Positions 61,979 through 64,000 of a DNA stretch of 64,000 nucleotides are shown here, one piece after another. A program made the translations under genes and the position numbers. The first letter of the stretch is position 1. Each line of letters starts with the position of its first letter. Under the pieces are notes generated by a model, which saw only the letters and a list, made by a program, of their open reading frames with translations, was not told where the DNA came from and searched no databases. Source of the stretch: Rhabditoides inermis (Eukaryota; Nematoda; Chromadorea; Rhabditida; Rhabditidae); contig CAWZYM010000151.1 of the NCBI GenBank assembly GCA_963966185.1, positions 877,501-941,500 on the forward strand, given 5' to 3'.

Positions 61979-63160
61979 ATCCTCTCCAAAAAGGCAACGA
62001 GTCGTGCATAATTCTTTGCGTGTTCTCTGTGAGATTTATTCAGTAATGCGATCAGGTTTGCACACCAATCGATATCGATCGATATATCGATTTTCCCACC
62101 AAGAAAACCAATCACATCAGGTCTTTCATGACGCGAGTTTATGAGAATTCCGGAGAGCAAACATAATAACACAGGCGCAAATAGGGGCAAGACGTGATTC
62201 AGAAACCAAAGACTCAAAGAGACCAGAAAAGCAAGGAAATATAATAACAATACTGAATACATGAAAAGTTCACATAAACAAACAAAACAATACAATACCA
62301 TTTCTAGGATGTCCGATTCGCGTGGAGATTCTGCCGAAGCAGGTGGGACAGACTGTGTCTGCTCCCCTTGCCTCGCCTTCCAAGACCGAATTCACCAGCA
62401 GCACCTATGGAGGTAAGGTCTCTTGTAACTTTTGCATCTCATAATTGTAACCGTTCGATATTTCTCACGGTCTCGATTGTTTTTCGATGCGTTATTCCAT
62501 GAATTGCAATCGATCACTTTCGCATTTCACTGATTACGCCTTTCATCGTGTCGTCTTCGCGTCTTTCCGCTTCATTTTTATTATCAGAAATCAGGGAGAC
62601 AAGCCGTTTCCAATGCGCGTCTTTACTTTTATTTCGCTCTCGCTTGTGCGCGCACATGCCACAGCAAACCGGATCGTTTTCCGGGCACACTCTGCGCTCT
62701 CTCCATTCCCTTAGTCTTTTCCCGTCTCTAACAGCGAATACGTGTCTGTTCAATTCCACCCAGTACACTTTCACTTTTTTGGCAAAAACCTTGCCGAGTA
62801 TTGTTTCCTCCGAACGTTCTAAATGTGAAAGTGAATCACGCTATGGAAAATGGAAGACCGTACATACATGGTACACCGGGCGCATATTGATGGAAGATTA
62901 GGGAAATGAGAGGGGGCCAACACTGGGCTATACCATGCGGTGCCATGAGGTTTAGGAGACTTTAGTCTCTCTCTCTATCTCTCTCTCTCTCTCTCTCTCT
63001 CGCCTCTCTCTTGCCTCTCTATTGAGGGTCATCGAGTATTGCAATCAGTGGCGAACACTTGACAAGGTCGCCAAAGTTTGATGCATTCAAAAGAAAACCC
63101 GACAGAGTAATAGGATTATGTGAACTGTCTGTGCATATATGGCACTTACAACTATGGAAC

Positions 63161-63197
<37 letters not shown>

Positions 63198-63841
63198 TCG
63201 CTCTCCACTCACTCAAGCCCAGAGGGCACATACATGGGAATGGGAGAGCGAGAAAACGAGTATTGGAACGGTTGAGGGACACGGGAAACTACAGTGCGAA
63301 CGGAATACGTGCCGGGATGTATGCACAGAGAACTAAAAAAATAGATAATCGTCAGAAGAAAACATTCTCGTAGAGAAAAACACAATGGATCGAGAAAAAG
63401 AATCGAGTAAATCACCCTCGTCCATACCCTCCGTACACGTGGAGCCGCGCAGAGACATATCTCGAGTAGATGTTCAATCCTCGTTCTGCAGCACACACCT
63501 CCCGATCGCCGGCCACCTCGCCCCGTTCCGTGCACGTCTCGCACCACACCAGCCACGGCCCCACCTCGCCCTCCCTCCTACAACACGCCAGACAGAGGAG
63601 CGGAGACGTCGGAGCCGCCGCCACCAGTCCCAAGAGTCCCAGCATGATGAGGGGTGCGTTTTGGGGTCTTTGTTATGTACATAGTATTTCAATGTTTCGT
63701 AAAAGGCTACGAATATTAATTGGTTATGATTTTCCAGGTCTGGAGCAGCAGTCTCGCCGTCCGTGGCAGTCGTCGTATGCCCCCTCGGGCAGACATGGCA
63801 CCAGCATGAGTCCCGTGAGGAGCGGAGAGACGAGCACTCAG
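44212..63841 (+). CDS. Filamin with three CH domains and Ig-like repeats (5' part, 40 exons; continues past the window)
   Basis: A large actin cross-linker. Exons 1-12 (44212-44280, 45035-45142, 45595-45691, 46582-46648, 46736-46796, 47099-47229, 47707-47794, 47867-47959, 48293-48362, 48422-48505, 49281-49361, 49761-49843) encode 344 aa with three CH domains, e.g. WIRIQLDTFTNWINEQ, LTNFRTSWNDGRALSALL, LCESWTDGYALALL. Then follow 50190-50253, 50365-50477, 52256-52309, a charged linker (52411-52508, 52653-52779) and filamin Ig repeats with typical ends (GSPFACQ, GSPFILDI, ESPFACNV, GSPWRIEV): 52874-52972, 53423-53497, 53659-53716, 54414-54478, 54545-54652, 55390-55452, 55614-55692, 56110-56173, 56348-56430, 56926-57009, 57248-57330, 57395-57461, 58785-58903, 59287-59387, 59654-59778, 60171-60250, 60542-60583, 60648-60747, 61053-61254, 61538-61614. 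A Ser-rich hinge follows (62308-62412, 63492-63653, 63738-63841). Most filamins have two CH domains; three recalls C. elegans fln-2 (from memory). About 1,211 codons are seen. Confidence 0.9.
45766..45792 (+). other. Candidate 27-nt filamin cassette or exon-tail duplicate
   Basis: This segment repeats the end of filamin exon 3 and its donor: it reads DGKVNTVNI then G|GTGAGT, against EDGVKTVNI then G|GTGGGT. With the weak acceptor CATAAG it enters and leaves in phase 1, so inclusion would add nine residues in CH1 without a frame change. Confidence 0.45.
45946..46001. repeat. (GA)n microsatellite in filamin intron 3
   Basis: GA-rich run broken by AAAGAG units, mid-intron. Confidence 0.9.
46357..46450. 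mobile_element. 94-bp foldback element
   Basis: GTGACTCACTGG (46357-46368) and its exact reverse complement CCAGTGAGTCAC (46439-46450) bound a segment with GGCGC words near both ends. It is MITE-like, in filamin intron 3, with no clear target duplication. Confidence 0.55.
48112..48164. repeat. Direct repeat, 25 bp twice
   Basis: GCTAGTCCACCCGTATATTTTCAAC-type units occur at 48112-48136 and 48140-48164. A wider pair (CCACAG..TTGGCTCA..TATG) flanks them at about 48070-48110 and 48231-48262. It lies in filamin intron 8. Confidence 0.8.
50254..50341. repeat. (GA)n microsatellite starting at a filamin donor
   Basis: The donor of exon 50190-50253 reads GTAGAGAGAGAG and runs straight into a roughly 85-bp GA tract filling most of the intron. 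Confidence 0.95.
50478..52255. other. 1.8-kb filamin intron
   Basis: Longest filamin intron seen. It holds CT and GA tracts (50681-50748, 50990-51053) and no exon-like segment. It contains no copy of the TGAAACGTA motif. An internal promoter is possible but not shown. Confidence 0.5.
52978..53131. repeat. Cluster of four TACGTTTC motifs
   Basis: TACGTTTC starts at 52978, 52995, 53014 and 53124 in one filamin intron, the densest local set of the dispersed motif. The first overlaps the bases just after the splice donor. Confidence 0.85.
53730..53792. repeat. (CT)n microsatellite just after a filamin donor
   Basis: About 31 CT units begin 14 bp after the donor of exon 53659-53716. Confidence 0.95.
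56530..56875. repeat. Degenerate tandem repeat in filamin intron 26
   Basis: TGTCCGTGCCAGCTGA-type words recur at about 56532, 56699 and 56855, and GAGTTCGTGTCGCTTC-type words at about 56577, 56651, 56753 and 56843, giving a period near 165 bp. Confidence 0.7.
58534..58569 (+). other. Candidate 36-nt filamin cassette exon
   Basis: Between exons 57395-57461 and 58785-58903 a 36-nt segment with acceptor GTATAG and donor GGTGAGTA enters and leaves in phase 1 and reads TKLDEMYRRTL without a stop. Skipping it also keeps frame, so it would be an optional 12-residue insert. Confidence 0.5.
59388..59478. repeat. G-run plus (GA)n tract starting at a filamin donor
   Basis: The donor of exon 59287-59387 reads GTGGGG and passes directly into a poly-G and GA-rich tract. 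Confidence 0.9.
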
Positions 63842-64000
63842 GTGAGAACGCTCCATCCGCTTTATGTGATATTGTGATTGTCGCGAGCTGGCACCCCTTT
63901 TCTCTGATCTATTCCACAGCGCTTTTGTTGCGCGTATTAGAACAATAATGTGAATCAGACCATTGCTACAGTGAACTACGAAACCTTGCATCATTACCCT

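Overview
The window looks like nuclear DNA of a nematode. It carries an SRH-like chemoreceptor (a nematode-specific 7-TM superfamily), an innexin, a four-repeat gelsolin-like gene of the C. elegans gsnl-1 type and a filamin with three CH domains. Exons are very short (about 40-200 nt), GT-AG introns are dense, and splice-acceptor AGs sit 0-10 nt before several start codons, as expected for spliced-leader trans-splicing. This intron density suits a diplogastrid (Pristionchus-type) worm, but that placement is inference. I rebuilt gene models by hand from splice signals, reading-frame phase and protein-family consensus; every complete model below closes in frame.

Layout, left to right. A 3' end of an unrecognised gene (+, 70-430). 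An SRH-like receptor (+, 1105-3933) with a hAT-type MITE inserted exactly on a splice donor. An aquaglyceroporin (-, 6438-9186). A 128-aa orphan coiled-coil protein (-, 10930-11464). A complete innexin (-, 12007-16683). A 476-aa gelsolin-like gene (-, 17230-38804). An 80-aa orphan membrane protein (+, 41684-43489). The first 40 exons of a filamin (+, 44212 to beyond the window end).

The gelsolin-like gene is the most unusual locus. Its two halves lie about 13 kb apart, and the single intron between them (22906-36030) contains a complete LC8-type dynein light chain gene and a complete MOCS1 (MoaA-MoaC, molybdenum cofactor) gene on the same strand. A profilin-like gene lies on the opposite strand inside a MOCS1 intron, so genes are nested two levels deep. 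A different gelsolin intron holds two tRNA genes. MOCS1 keeps the animal bicistronic/fusion arrangement, and the sequence suggests the choice could be made by two acceptors 7 nt apart.

Introns are built from a few recurrent words: (GA)n/(CT)n microsatellites, often starting at the 5' splice site; TTGTTTAC arrays; ATCGAT/ATTGATT strings; and an unexplained dispersed motif, TGAAACGTAT. I counted about 57 exact copies of its 8-base core in either orientation, almost all in introns of conserved genes and none in exons. That motif, the nested gelsolin locus and the MOCS1 acceptor pair are the three signals I would follow first.
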